A stretch of DNA of 22,322 nt, taken from assembly GCA_002389645.1 (NCBI GenBank), contig DGQE01000003.1, positions 225,028 to 247,349 of the forward strand, written 5' to 3'. Every line of letters starts with the position of its first letter. The stretch's first letter is position 1. Origin of the DNA: Flavobacteriales bacterium UBA4422. Its GTDB lineage: Bacteria > Bacteroidota > Bacteroidia > Flavobacteriales_G > Salibacteraceae. The position numbers were made by a program, and so were the translations under genes. The notes under the pieces are model-generated. The model ran no database searches. It was not told the origin of the DNA and saw only the letters and a list, made by a program, of their open reading frames with translations. Below are positions 7,986 through 15,771 of this stretch, piece after piece.

Positions 7986-8595
7986 TTAAAGGTGAAAGAA
8001 GTCCCTTAATCCACTTAAGATACTTTGAATAGCGTATGAGGCCAAAATCAAGCCCATTATCTTACTAATTACGGTAATTCCATATTCACCAATCTGTTTT
8101 TGAACTTTATTTGCTGCAAGCAGCAAAACACCTGTAAGTGCAACAACCAACAATACTAACACTGTAGTCAAGGCTTGCTGTTGTATGGTGTAAATATGAT
8201 TGTCTGTCATCAGCACTACGGCCATTATCGCACCCGGAGAAGCAATGGAAGGAATAGCTACTGGAAAGATGGTAACATGCCGATAGTCCGTAATCAACCC
8301 TTTCTCCATGGTGGATTTACCATCTCCAAAAATCATAGTAAGCGCAAACAAGAAAAGAATCACACCACCCGAAATCTGAAAGGCATCTAAAGAAATCTCC
8401 ATTCCTTCCAGAATCAACTGTCCAATCAGGATGAAGAACAATAAAATAAGAAAGGCAACAAAAGAAGCACGGATTGCAATCTTACGTTTATGAACACGAT
8501 AAAACTGCTTGGTAGCCTCAAGATAAACAGGAACTGAACCCAGCGGATCAATCACGGCAAAAAAGGAATAATATGGCGGTAATAATCTCAGTCAT
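7986..8595 (-). pseudogene. MarC-family membrane protein with a frameshift near its start
   Basis: Most of the protein is open and shows the MarC/UPF0056 pattern: VIDPLGSVPVYL at the front, several hydrophobic helices, SIASPGAIMAVVLM in the middle, and GLILASYAIQSILSGL at the end. The first dozen residues lie in another frame: ATG 8595 starts MTEIITAILFLF, and its first bases overlap the TGA of the upstream DUF3124 gene, a typical operon junction. The two frames meet at six A (8559-8564; T on the coding strand). Five would give ILFLFAVIDPLGS. So there is one extra base, either a real mutation or an assembly error. A GTG at 8555 could act as a weak internal start but would drop part of the first helix. 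Transport role is unproven for the family. Confidence 0.82.
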
Positions 8596-9110
8596 CGCTT
8601 CGCTTGAATGCCATTGGTCGTAAAAGACAACCCTTGCTGACCAGATGTAGAAATCATAATAGCTTCAAAAAGTGGCTCATTCGAACCTTGTTTAATTCTC
8701 CAATCAAACAAAAAGTTTGCTCCTGTGCCCCCTTCGCGATCTCCTTCATCAATAACAATCTCGACAGTCTCTAATGGGGCGAGGTAAATGGGATGATCAA
8801 AATAAGAACGAAGTAATTCTCCTTGGGTATTATAATATTCTGCATTCAAGATGAATATTGAATCGTTAACACTGGTATTTCGGATACTGATCGTAGCCGT
8901 AAGGTCATGCTGACGATGTTCTGAAAGACTATAAATCTGAGAATAAACAGAAAGATAAGAATGACCAAATTCTAAAGAATCAAGCATAAACTCGTGAGCC
9001 TCTCTGTCATCCCAGTTTTCTATGGCAATAGAACTTAGCTCTTGAGGTTCTTTGCATGAAGAAACAAGAAGAACACAAGTCAAAATAAGTAAAACATGAA
9101 ATCTTTTCAT
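8592..9110 (-). CDS. DUF3124 family lipoprotein
   Basis: The 172-residue product starts with a lipoprotein signal (MKRFHVLLILTCVLLVSSC, lipobox VSSC), so it is probably anchored to a membrane facing the periplasm. The body fits DUF3124: LTATISIRNTSVNDSIFI, EYYNTQGELLRSY, PIYLAPLETVEIVID and GGTGANFLFDW. No function is known. Its stop codon overlaps the ATG of the MarC-type gene by four bases (ATGA), so the two are probably co-translated. A TACATTTG box ends four bases before the ATG. Confidence 0.88.
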   Translation of the reverse strand: MKRFHVLLILTCVLLVSSCKEPQELSSIAIENWDDREAHEFMLDSLEFGHSYLSVYSQIYSLSEHRQHDLTATISIRNTSVNDSIFILNAEYYNTQGELLRSYFDHPIYLAPLETVEIVIDEGDREGGTGANFLFDWRIKQGSNEPLFEAIMISTSGQQGLSFTTNGIQAKR

Positions 9111-9114
9111 GCAA

Positions 9115-9122
9115 CAAATGTA
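9115..9122 (-). promoter_or_regulatory. Putative -7 promoter box (TACATTTG)
   Basis: It matches the bacteroidetal TAnnTTTG consensus exactly and lies four bases upstream of the lipoprotein ATG at 9110. No -33 TTG is apparent at normal spacing. Use of this box would give a nearly leaderless mRNA for the DUF3124-marC pair. Confidence 0.45.
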
Positions 9123-9306
9123 CGATGGCTTAAGTCACTCACCGTTGGTGTATTAGTGAATAAAGACTGCAGTAGCACTTAAAATTCGTTAATAGAGTAA
9201 TTGCATCTATTCATAGAGTCCCAGCAATATCTCATCTAATTAACAAGAAGAAACAAAATAAAATACCGGATTTAATTGTTTATACAAATGAATAATCTGA
9301 TTAACC

Positions 9307-10161
9307 ATGATTCTACGAACATTTATTCTATCCATATTCAAAATCGCTTTTTTTTGTAATCAAGGATTTGCCGAAGTTCAAACCATTGACAAACTGTTAA
9401 GCTCTGGGCAACTGCTACTATCCATTAGCAGCTTAGGAGGCCACAGTGAAAATTGTATTGAATTGGTAGCATCAAACACCAGTTCAAACGCACTTTTCAC
9501 TCGCATAGAACCTGGAAGAGTTTTACTCTCTAATGACCCAAATGCTCAAGACATAATTATTACTCAAGAGGTAATTATTGCTTTAGCGCCAAGAGGTGAA
9601 GTGATTAAACAAGCATATGGTTTTTGTTGTCAAAGTCAAAATAGTGGACCAAGCTTCGGGAGCGAATATGCAATCGGAAAAATGAGCAATGGTCAGCTAT
9701 TGGAAGTAGCAAAATACCTCAATCGAAATAGGAGTTTGGATCAAGATGCTCAGCAGCATGCCATTTGGGTGATGTCAGATTGCGCTCCTGTCAGTTCCAT
9801 ATCACAATTCACCCCTAATGAAAATGCCCTTGTTGCGTTTGTTTCAGAATCATTGGGTCTCCCAAAACCATGGTACAAAACTGATCACAGACCTTCTGCA
9901 GATGCGCTCTTTTCAGCTAAAGTAGACCGAATTAGAGGTCAAATGGCATTCAGCGTGAGTCAGTATGATAGAATCAGTGTAGTAATTATGAACGCCAATA
10001 ATCAAACTATCAAGACGGTTCTATCACCCACTGTTTTCGGACCGGGATCCTATGACTTACCCTTGGACCTTTTTGTGAATTTCTGGGAATCTGGTAATTA
10101 CAATGTTGTCTTTGAAGGCGAAAAAACAGGATTGATTGACTCCTATGCGTTTACCATTTAA
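9307..10161 (+). CDS. Exported hypothetical protein (284 aa)
   Basis: A signal peptide (MILRTFILSIFKIAFFCNQGFA) points to export. The first domain (about 25-170) is beta-rich, with IELVASNTSSNALFTRIEPG, a double Cys in YGFCCQSQNSGPS, and a helical segment LLEVAKYLNRNRSLDQDAQQHAIWVMSD. The last 85 residues (SVSQYDRISVVIMNANNQ, GPGSYDLPLDL, GNYNVVFEG) look like the Ig-like FlgD/T9SS-type fold, by inspection only. It converges with the DUF1571-like gene, the stops lying two bases apart. I cannot assign a function. A 196-base upstream gap shows no clear promoter or structured element. Confidence 0.75.
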   Translation: MILRTFILSIFKIAFFCNQGFAEVQTIDKLLSSGQLLLSISSLGGHSENCIELVASNTSSNALFTRIEPGRVLLSNDPNAQDIIITQEVIIALAPRGEVIKQAYGFCCQSQNSGPSFGSEYAIGKMSNGQLLEVAKYLNRNRSLDQDAQQHAIWVMSDCAPVSSISQFTPNENALVAFVSESLGLPKPWYKTDHRPSADALFSAKVDRIRGQMAFSVSQYDRISVVIMNANNQTIKTVLSPTVFGPGSYDLPLDLFVNFWESGNYNVVFEGEKTGLIDSYAFTI

Positions 10162-10163
10162 AA

Positions 10164-10988
10164 TCAATTTAATCTGTCGAGGTAATCCACTGTAAAATAT
10201 GCTGGGTCCAACTCCACATTAAATCGATAATCGGTATAATCATAGCTTTCATACAACCCTTTTTCATCATAATTAGCAATTCGGGTAGGCAAACCATGCT
10301 TAGCATCGATATACAACTCAACTACTTGACCATAGTGAGAAGGAACTCTGATCGTTTTGCCATTGCAGTCTTCAGCATATGTCTCAATATTATCATTATT
10401 CTCAATTAATAAATAAGCCGAAACACTCAGTTTATTTGAAATACTGAGTACGGTTTCACCCTCACTTGCAATATATTCTCGCCATTCAAATTGATCAGTT
10501 TCAGCACGTATTAGGATTTCATCATTTCCATTGCGAACAACCCTTGTGCACTGAAAGTTTTCAGGTAAACGCTGATATTCTCTTCTAATAATCCCCAAAA
10601 TAAATTCACATCCCGCATCAGAAATGGTATAATGGTTTAACCCTCGAAAGATTTTTCCTTGAATATCAAGCATCAAATTGGTAAATGGAAAGCCATTAGA
10701 AATGTACATAGCTTCCTTTTCAGATACTATTGGATCATAAAGAATGAAATGCCCTTTTTCTGACATTCTTCCCGCAACCTTAAACGGACTTCTTTGCACA
10801 GTAAAATCAAACTCTGCATAGTCATCATCCTTCAGATGTCGTTCATATTTTTTTGAGTGGTATTGCATATTACTAACTCCAGCCCACTGAGAATAAACGA
10901 ACTCAAAGGTCTCTTCACAGTCGACAGTATTTTGTGAAAAAGCATTGAGACCAAGCAATACATACACAGAAAACAATAAAAATCTCAT
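10164..10988 (-). CDS. DUF1571-like exported protein with LysM-like segment
   Basis: The start was set at ATG 10988 because it opens a good signal peptide (MRFLLFSVYVLLGLNAFSQ); the frame extends 20 codons further to 11048 but that part is not signal-like. The body resembles DUF1571 proteins of Bacteroidota: an early MQYHSKKYERH, QRSPFKVAGR, then a LysM-like stretch (EGETVLSISNKLSVSAYLL ... KTIRVPSHYG) and a final VELYIDAKHGLPTRI and AYFTVDYLDRLN. Such proteins are periplasmic or exported with unknown role; the lipoprotein-carrier-like fold is only a possibility. It is convergent with the hypothetical gene ending at 10161. Confidence 0.82.
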   Translation of the reverse strand: MRFLLFSVYVLLGLNAFSQNTVDCEETFEFVYSQWAGVSNMQYHSKKYERHLKDDDYAEFDFTVQRSPFKVAGRMSEKGHFILYDPIVSEKEAMYISNGFPFTNLMLDIQGKIFRGLNHYTISDAGCEFILGIIRREYQRLPENFQCTRVVRNGNDEILIRAETDQFEWREYIASEGETVLSISNKLSVSAYLLIENNDNIETYAEDCNGKTIRVPSHYGQVVELYIDAKHGLPTRIANYDEKGLYESYDYTDYRFNVELDPAYFTVDYLDRLN

Positions 10989-11079
10989 GAAACGAATATA
11001 ACACTGATGAAAGCGCTGGAGGTAGAATCGTTCATTGAAAATCAACAAATGATTAACGATTAAGAAATTCTATTTCCTG

Positions 11080-11667
11080 TCAATCAACTCCTAACAATTC
11101 AAGAGCCTGATCATCACTCCAGTCGCGCATTCCTTTTGACTGATAAATGAGTTTGCCTTGAGGATCAATAATAAAAGTTGTTGGAAGTGACGGAGAAGAA
11201 ATCTCAGCTGGAGGAGCTATGCTGTAATAAAATACGGGCAGTTCCCATTGTTTTCGTGCCAAATGCTTCACGACCTTTTCCTTGCTTTCATGGGTCAGAA
11301 AAACATATTTCACCTTGCCCTTTGTTTTCTCCATTAGGTCAATAATACTAGGCATTTCAGCATTGCATGGTGGGCACCAAGTAGCCCAATAATTCAAAAA
11401 GACCGTTTGGCCTTCAAAATCTTTTAAACTAGCAGCACGGCCGTTTTCATCTTCAAACCTCCATACCATCGACTCCTCAGAAAGCACTCGTGATTCATTG
11501 GAATTAAAATCACCAAAAACTCCAGTTTTCAAAATCATTCTCTGAAAAAATATACGTCCATCAGTGGTAAGCATCATGAAAATAAAAACCAAAAAAAGGA
11601 TATCAGTAAACTTCCCCCAAAGCGATTTGGCCTTGAACTTCTCCCATTGTCGTTTCAATACATTCAT
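11080..11667 (-). CDS. TlpA-family membrane-anchored thioredoxin
   Basis: The 195-residue protein has a short cytoplasmic N-terminus, one membrane helix (LWGKFTDILFLVFIFMMLT, about 17-36) and a periplasmic thioredoxin fold. The active site is NYWATWCPPCNAEMP with Cys98 and Cys101; the cis-Pro region is PSLPTTFIIDPQGKLIY. It would reduce or exchange disulphides of exported proteins. The gene is divergent from the arsenosugar-type operon, sharing a 130-base intergenic region that holds an inverted repeat. A CACATTTG box, one base off the promoter consensus, lies four bases before its ATG. Confidence 0.92.
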   Translation of the reverse strand: MNVLKRQWEKFKAKSLWGKFTDILFLVFIFMMLTTDGRIFFQRMILKTGVFGDFNSNESRVLSEESMVWRFEDENGRAASLKDFEGQTVFLNYWATWCPPCNAEMPSIIDLMEKTKGKVKYVFLTHESKEKVVKHLARKQWELPVFYYSIAPPAEISSPSLPTTFIIDPQGKLIYQSKGMRDWSDDQALELLGVD

Positions 11668-11692
11668 GCCGCAAATGTGCGATAATTCAATA

Positions 11693-11724
11693 GTGACCTT
11701 TGTGCATTTTGTTACTTAGGTCAC
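11693..11724. promoter_or_regulatory. Inverted repeat GTGACCT-N18-AGGTCAC in the divergent promoter region
   Basis: A perfect seven-base inverted repeat (11693-11699 with 11718-11724) lies between the start of the TlpA-like gene and the arsenosugar-type operon. The position between divergent genes suits a binding site for a dimeric regulator; a hairpin in RNA is the alternative. No regulator gene is nearby. Confidence 0.4.
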
Positions 11725-11797
11725 AATATGTAGGAAAATGAATTGCTCTTTTCGTATGCTTGTATGCATAAGCACAAATAGTAAATTGAACATCAGC

Positions 11798-12130
11798 ATG
11801 GGAGCATATTACGAATCAAACGACCTCAGGAAATTTGGAAAAATTGCAGATTACGACAAAGAACTAGCTGATAAATTCTTTGAATGGTATGGAGCAGTAT
11901 TTGAAGAAGGTGCTCTAAGTGCAAGAGAAAAAGCATTGATCGCATTAGCCGTTTCGCATGCCGTGCAATGTCCTTATTGTATCGATGCTTACACGGAAGA
12001 AAGCCTCAAATTTGGCATAGATAAAGAACAAATGATGGAGGCTGTGCATGTGGCAAGTGCTATTCGTGGCGGAGCTTCATTAGTGCATGGTATTCAAATG
12101 ATGAATAAGGTTAATAAACAAGAGATGTAA
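11798..12130 (+). CDS. Arsenosugar biosynthesis-associated peroxidase-like protein (CMD/AhpD fold)
   Basis: The 110-residue protein belongs to the carboxymuconolactone decarboxylase/AhpD fold. LSAREKALIALAVSHAVQCPYC shows the CxxC redox pair (CPYC) and the nearby His (VHVASAIRGG) of AhpD relatives. It matches my memory of the TIGR04169-type proteins that sit beside ArsS radical SAM genes. The ATG at 11798 was chosen since the family starts close to MGAYYESNDLRKFG; the frame extends to an ATG at 11738 whose product would add 20 unrelated residues. The stop codon shares one base with the ATG of the radical SAM gene (TAATG), so it is the first gene of an operon. Its exact role in arsenosugar formation is not known to me. 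Confidence 0.85.
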   Translation: MGAYYESNDLRKFGKIADYDKELADKFFEWYGAVFEEGALSAREKALIALAVSHAVQCPYCIDAYTEESLKFGIDKEQMMEAVHVASAIRGGASLVHGIQMMNKVNKQEM

Positions 12131-13188
12131 TGGCACTGATTAAATCATTGCATGCAAGGGCAAGTGAACTTGCAAACTCAAAAGCTCAAGTCGATTTCTT
12201 ATCATCAGGAATGTTCGAAAAAGGTGGAGCACAAACATTTAAAGAGATACTTGATGAGCATGACCAATTCCCTCTAAAACCAGGTAAGCTCAAAATTTTT
12301 CAAGTGAATTTGGGATACATGTGCAATCAAACATGCAAGCATTGTCATGTAGACGCTGGTCCAGACCGAAAAGAAATCATGGTGAAAGAAACCATGCTGC
12401 AATGCATTGAAGTGCTTAAGTCAAACGAAATTGAAACTCTTGACTTGACTGGAGGGGCACCTGAAATGAATCCGAATTTCAAATGGTTTGTGGAAACTGC
12501 TAGTCAGTATGTTAAAGAAATTATTGTACGGTCAAACCTCACCATCATTGAATCCAACGACACCTACAGGCAACTTCCAGAGTTTTTTGCGAAACATAAG
12601 GTTCGCCTGATCTCTTCCCTACCCTTTTACAATGCCGATAAAACAGATCGGCAACGTGGAAAAGGAGTTTTTGAAAAATCCATAAAAGCATTAATTAAGC
12701 TCAATGCAGTAGGATATGGCAAACCAGAAACAGGACTGATCATTGATTTGGTTTACAACCCAACCGGTGCCTTTTTACCCGCATCTCAGCACTCGTTAAG
12801 AAAGGAATTTAAACAGGTCTTGAAGGAAGAGTTTGATATATGTTTCAACCAACTTTTTTGCATCACCAATTTACCTATCAGCAGATTTTTAGATTATTTG
12901 ATCGAGACAGAGAATTATGAGGACTATATGTATAAACTTATTGAAGCATTTAACCCAATGGCTTTAGAGGGTGTAATGTGTAAAAACACTATCTCGATAG
13001 ATTGGACTGGTCAACTTTTTGATTGTGACTTTAATCAGATGCTCAATATCACACTAGATTACAACGCTCCGCAGTCGATCGGAGATTTCAACATCCATAA
13101 GCTAAATAACAGAATAATAGCTGTGAATCAGCATTGTTTTGGGTGCACCGCTGGTGCAGGTTCGTCATGTCAAGGTTCATTGCTTTAA
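12130..13188 (+). CDS. arsS: ArsS-like radical SAM enzyme of arsenosugar biosynthesis
   Basis: This enzyme is expected to use a [4Fe-4S] cluster and S-adenosylmethionine to attach a 5'-deoxyadenosyl group to a methylated arsenical, the step toward arsenosugars. The CxxxCxxC motif is CNQTCKHC (Cys65, 69, 72), followed by DAGPDR and DLTGGAPEMNPNF. The C-terminal Cys-rich part (CKNTISIDW, FDCDFNQML, HCFGCTAGAGSSCQG) is typical of this family, in which some members carry selenocysteine; all positions here are ordinary Cys codons. At 352 residues it is full length. It is coupled to the upstream peroxidase-like gene and followed nine bases later by a glycosyltransferase. ArsM is not in the window. 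Confidence 0.92.
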   Translation: MALIKSLHARASELANSKAQVDFLSSGMFEKGGAQTFKEILDEHDQFPLKPGKLKIFQVNLGYMCNQTCKHCHVDAGPDRKEIMVKETMLQCIEVLKSNEIETLDLTGGAPEMNPNFKWFVETASQYVKEIIVRSNLTIIESNDTYRQLPEFFAKHKVRLISSLPFYNADKTDRQRGKGVFEKSIKALIKLNAVGYGKPETGLIIDLVYNPTGAFLPASQHSLRKEFKQVLKEEFDICFNQLFCITNLPISRFLDYLIETENYEDYMYKLIEAFNPMALEGVMCKNTISIDWTGQLFDCDFNQMLNITLDYNAPQSIGDFNIHKLNNRIIAVNQHCFGCTAGAGSSCQGSLL

Positions 13189-13197
13189 ATTTGTTTT

Positions 13198-13821
13198 GTG
13201 ACAGACAACGATCGCCTAATCATTTTTGTAAAAAACCTAGAATTGGGGAAGGTAAAAACTCGCCTTGCTAAGTCAATTGGGGAAGATCAAGCTTTAAGTA
13301 TATACCAGAAGTTATTACTCTACACCAAAGAGATAACAAAAAGTCTAAATGCTGAGAAAGCAGTCTATTATTCAGAACGAGTAGACAACAATGATCTTTG
13401 GGATAACATGCTGTTCAGTAAAGCTCTTCAGCAAGGAGAAGATTTAGGTGAAAAAATGCAAAATGCCTTTGCAGATGCCTTTGCCCAAGGAAAACAGCGA
13501 GTCATAATAATCGGTAGTGACTGTTTAGAACTCGAGACCTATATGATCAAAGAGGCTTTTGCGGTCTTAGAAAATAACGATGTCGTTCTTGGACCAGCCA
13601 AAGATGGTGGTTACTACCTAATTGGTATGACAAAGTTTCTACCTACACTCTTCGAAGGAAAAAACTGGAGCACTGAGGATTTGTTAATGGATACCATCTT
13701 GGACTTGAAAAAGATGAAGGCTAAATACTACTTGCTCAAAACATTAAACGACATCGACACAGTTGAAGACTTAAAATCTCTTGATAAGTTCCCAAACCAA
13801 AAGAGCGAAGACTGGTTTTAA
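13198..13821 (+). CDS. TIGR04282-like arsenosugar biosynthesis glycosyltransferase
   Basis: The 207-residue protein resembles the small nucleotidyl-/glycosyltransferases (CofC-like fold) that accompany ArsS: LIIFVKNLELGKVKTRLAK at the front, GEDLGEKMQNAFADAF, IIIGSDCLEL, and VVLGPAKDGGYYLIGM. It would act on the sugar part of the arsenosugar, by inference from context. It starts at a GTG (13198) nine bases after the radical SAM stop; no better ATG lies near, and LIIFVKN falls at the expected distance. The next gene, asparagine synthase, begins 18 bases after its stop. Confidence 0.87.
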   Translation: MTDNDRLIIFVKNLELGKVKTRLAKSIGEDQALSIYQKLLLYTKEITKSLNAEKAVYYSERVDNNDLWDNMLFSKALQQGEDLGEKMQNAFADAFAQGKQRVIIIGSDCLELETYMIKEAFAVLENNDVVLGPAKDGGYYLIGMTKFLPTLFEGKNWSTEDLLMDTILDLKKMKAKYYLLKTLNDIDTVEDLKSLDKFPNQKSEDWF

Positions 13822-13839
13822 ATCTGCTATTTTGCAACT

Positions 13840-15771
13840 ATGTGCGGGATTTTAGGCCTTATTGATCTTGACCGTGACGCTGGAAAATTCAAGCAATTTG
13901 ATCCCGCGCTTCAGACCCTACATCATCGTGGTCCAGACCATCAAAAAACCATTATAAAGCCACAGATAGCGTTAGGGCATGCTCGCCTATCCATTATTGA
14001 TTTAGACGCCCGTTCGCACCAACCAATGGTAGACATATCGGGTAGATATACGTTGGTTTTCAACGGTGAGATTTACAATTACAAAGAGCTTCGAAACGAA
14101 TGTGAACAACTCGGTTATACATTCAAAACAGAAAGCGATACTGAAGTGCTTTTAGTTCTGTACATGCATTTTGGTGAAAAATGTCTTCCAAAACTCAATG
14201 GTTTTTTTGCCTTTGGTATTCATGATAAAAAGGAAAAATCTTTATTCATTGCCCGTGACAGGTTCGGTATCAAGCCTCTTGTTTACTTTCAAAGTGATAA
14301 ATCTTTCGGATTTGCTTCTGAGCTGAAAGCCTTAATGAAACTGGGGTTCAAAAAAGACATTGATAAAGTATCCTTATTCACATTTTTCAAGTTCAATTAC
14401 ATTCCTGCTCCTGCCACCATTTTGAAAAACCACTTCAAATTAGAGCTAGGTCATAGCCTGAGAATAGAATGGGAAGATGATGAATTGGTTTATTCAAAAA
14501 ACCAATGGTACAGTATACCATATGATCCGGCAGAAGAAAAAGATCTTAGTGCGCATGATTATCAGCAATCTCAAAAAGTATTGAAACGGTTCATGCGCGA
14601 GTCTGTGCGAAGACGTTTAGTCGCTGACGTTCCAGTGGGGACTTTCTTGAGCGGTGGAATTGATTCGAGCATAATAACGGCCATCGCCAAAGAAGAAAAG
14701 GAAGATATTGAAGCTTTCAGTATAGGCTTTTCAGATCAGCCGTTTTATGATGAATCGAATTATGCTTCAAGTGTCGCTAAGCACTTAGGCATCAAACATC
14801 ACATATTTGATGTTAAAGCCAATGATTTATTAGAAACAGCTGACTTTGTGCTGAATCATTTGGATGAACCATTTGCCGATTCATCATCGCTTAATGTATT
14901 CTTACTATCAAAACATACCAAACCTCACGTAAAAGTTGCCCTAAGCGGTGATGGAGGTGATGAACTTTTTGGTGGATACAACAAACACGGAGCAGAGTTC
15001 ATGTTGAGGTATCCGCAACTTAGAGAACACGCGATAGGTAAATTAAAGCCCATTTGGAACCGACTGCCCTCTTCAAGAAGTGGATCATTAGGCAATGTTG
15101 CCCGACAGCTTCAAAAATTTGCTGACGGCTATAGTCTCAATGCAAGAGATCGATATTGGAGATGGGCAGGTATTCTTACAGAGGAGCAAGCCAATTATCT
15201 TCTGAAAGAACAAATGTTGGAGCGCGATCAAAGACTTTCAGATGATGGACATACATTCAAAAAGAGGAAAGATTTACTATTAAAACACATTCGCAAAAAT
15301 GGAACACTAAATGAAGTGTTACGAAGCGATATGTTGCTTGTATTACCAAACGATATACTTTATAAAGTGGATAGCATGTCTATGTCTCACGGGTTAGAAG
15401 TTAGAACACCATTTCTAGATCAGCACTTGGTTAAGCATGCGTTTAAATTGCCATTGATGTTTAAGGTTAACCACACTACCAAAAAGAAAATACTTCAAGA
15501 TTCATATCGAGACCAGCTACCTCATGAAGTGTTTGACCGAAAGAAAAAAGGGTTTGAAGTTCCATTGCTAGAATGGTTTCAAGGACCTATGAAATCAATT
15601 TTTATTGACTTCGCTAATGACAAGACCTTCATTCAGGAACAAGACTTATTCAATCAAGACGCTATAAACGACTTAAGCTCTAAGCTTTTTTCTAATGCTC
15701 CAGGTGATACACCAGCCAGTGCATGGGCATTTATTGTATTTCAATCATGGTATAAACAGCACATGCTATGA
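13840..15771 (+). CDS. asnB: Asparagine synthase (glutamine-hydrolysing)
   Basis: The 643-residue protein transfers the amide nitrogen of glutamine to aspartate or, in polysaccharide loci, possibly to a sugar acid. After Met removal, Cys2 (MCGILG) is the amidotransferase nucleophile; HHRGPD, LVFNGEIYNY and TESDTEVLL complete the class II glutaminase domain. The synthetase domain has the pyrophosphate loop SGGIDSS near residues 271-277 and ALSGDGGDELFGGY. The extra ARDRYWRWAG segment suits exopolysaccharide-associated members. A TATTTTGC element ends five bases before the ATG, so an internal promoter is possible. The stop overlaps the next ATG by four bases (ATGA), tying it to the GT4 gene. 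Confidence 0.92.
   Translation: MCGILGLIDLDRDAGKFKQFDPALQTLHHRGPDHQKTIIKPQIALGHARLSIIDLDARSHQPMVDISGRYTLVFNGEIYNYKELRNECEQLGYTFKTESDTEVLLVLYMHFGEKCLPKLNGFFAFGIHDKKEKSLFIARDRFGIKPLVYFQSDKSFGFASELKALMKLGFKKDIDKVSLFTFFKFNYIPAPATILKNHFKLELGHSLRIEWEDDELVYSKNQWYSIPYDPAEEKDLSAHDYQQSQKVLKRFMRESVRRRLVADVPVGTFLSGGIDSSIITAIAKEEKEDIEAFSIGFSDQPFYDESNYASSVAKHLGIKHHIFDVKANDLLETADFVLNHLDEPFADSSSLNVFLLSKHTKPHVKVALSGDGGDELFGGYNKHGAEFMLRYPQLREHAIGKLKPIWNRLPSSRSGSLGNVARQLQKFADGYSLNARDRYWRWAGILTEEQANYLLKEQMLERDQRLSDDGHTFKKRKDLLLKHIRKNGTLNEVLRSDMLLVLPNDILYKVDSMSMSHGLEVRTPFLDQHLVKHAFKLPLMFKVNHTTKKKILQDSYRDQLPHEVFDRKKKGFEVPLLEWFQGPMKSIFIDFANDKTFIQEQDLFNQDAINDLSSKLFSNAPGDTPASAWAFIVFQSWYKQHML

Noticed and set aside
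4332..8595. Programmed ribosomal frameshifting in the CBU_0592-like and marC genes
   Set aside because: No slippery heptamer with a downstream stem is evident, and neither family is known for it; mutation or assembly error is simpler.
12130..13188. Selenocysteine codon in the radical SAM gene
   Set aside because: No in-frame TGA occurs; the C-terminal motif uses TGC and TGT codons.
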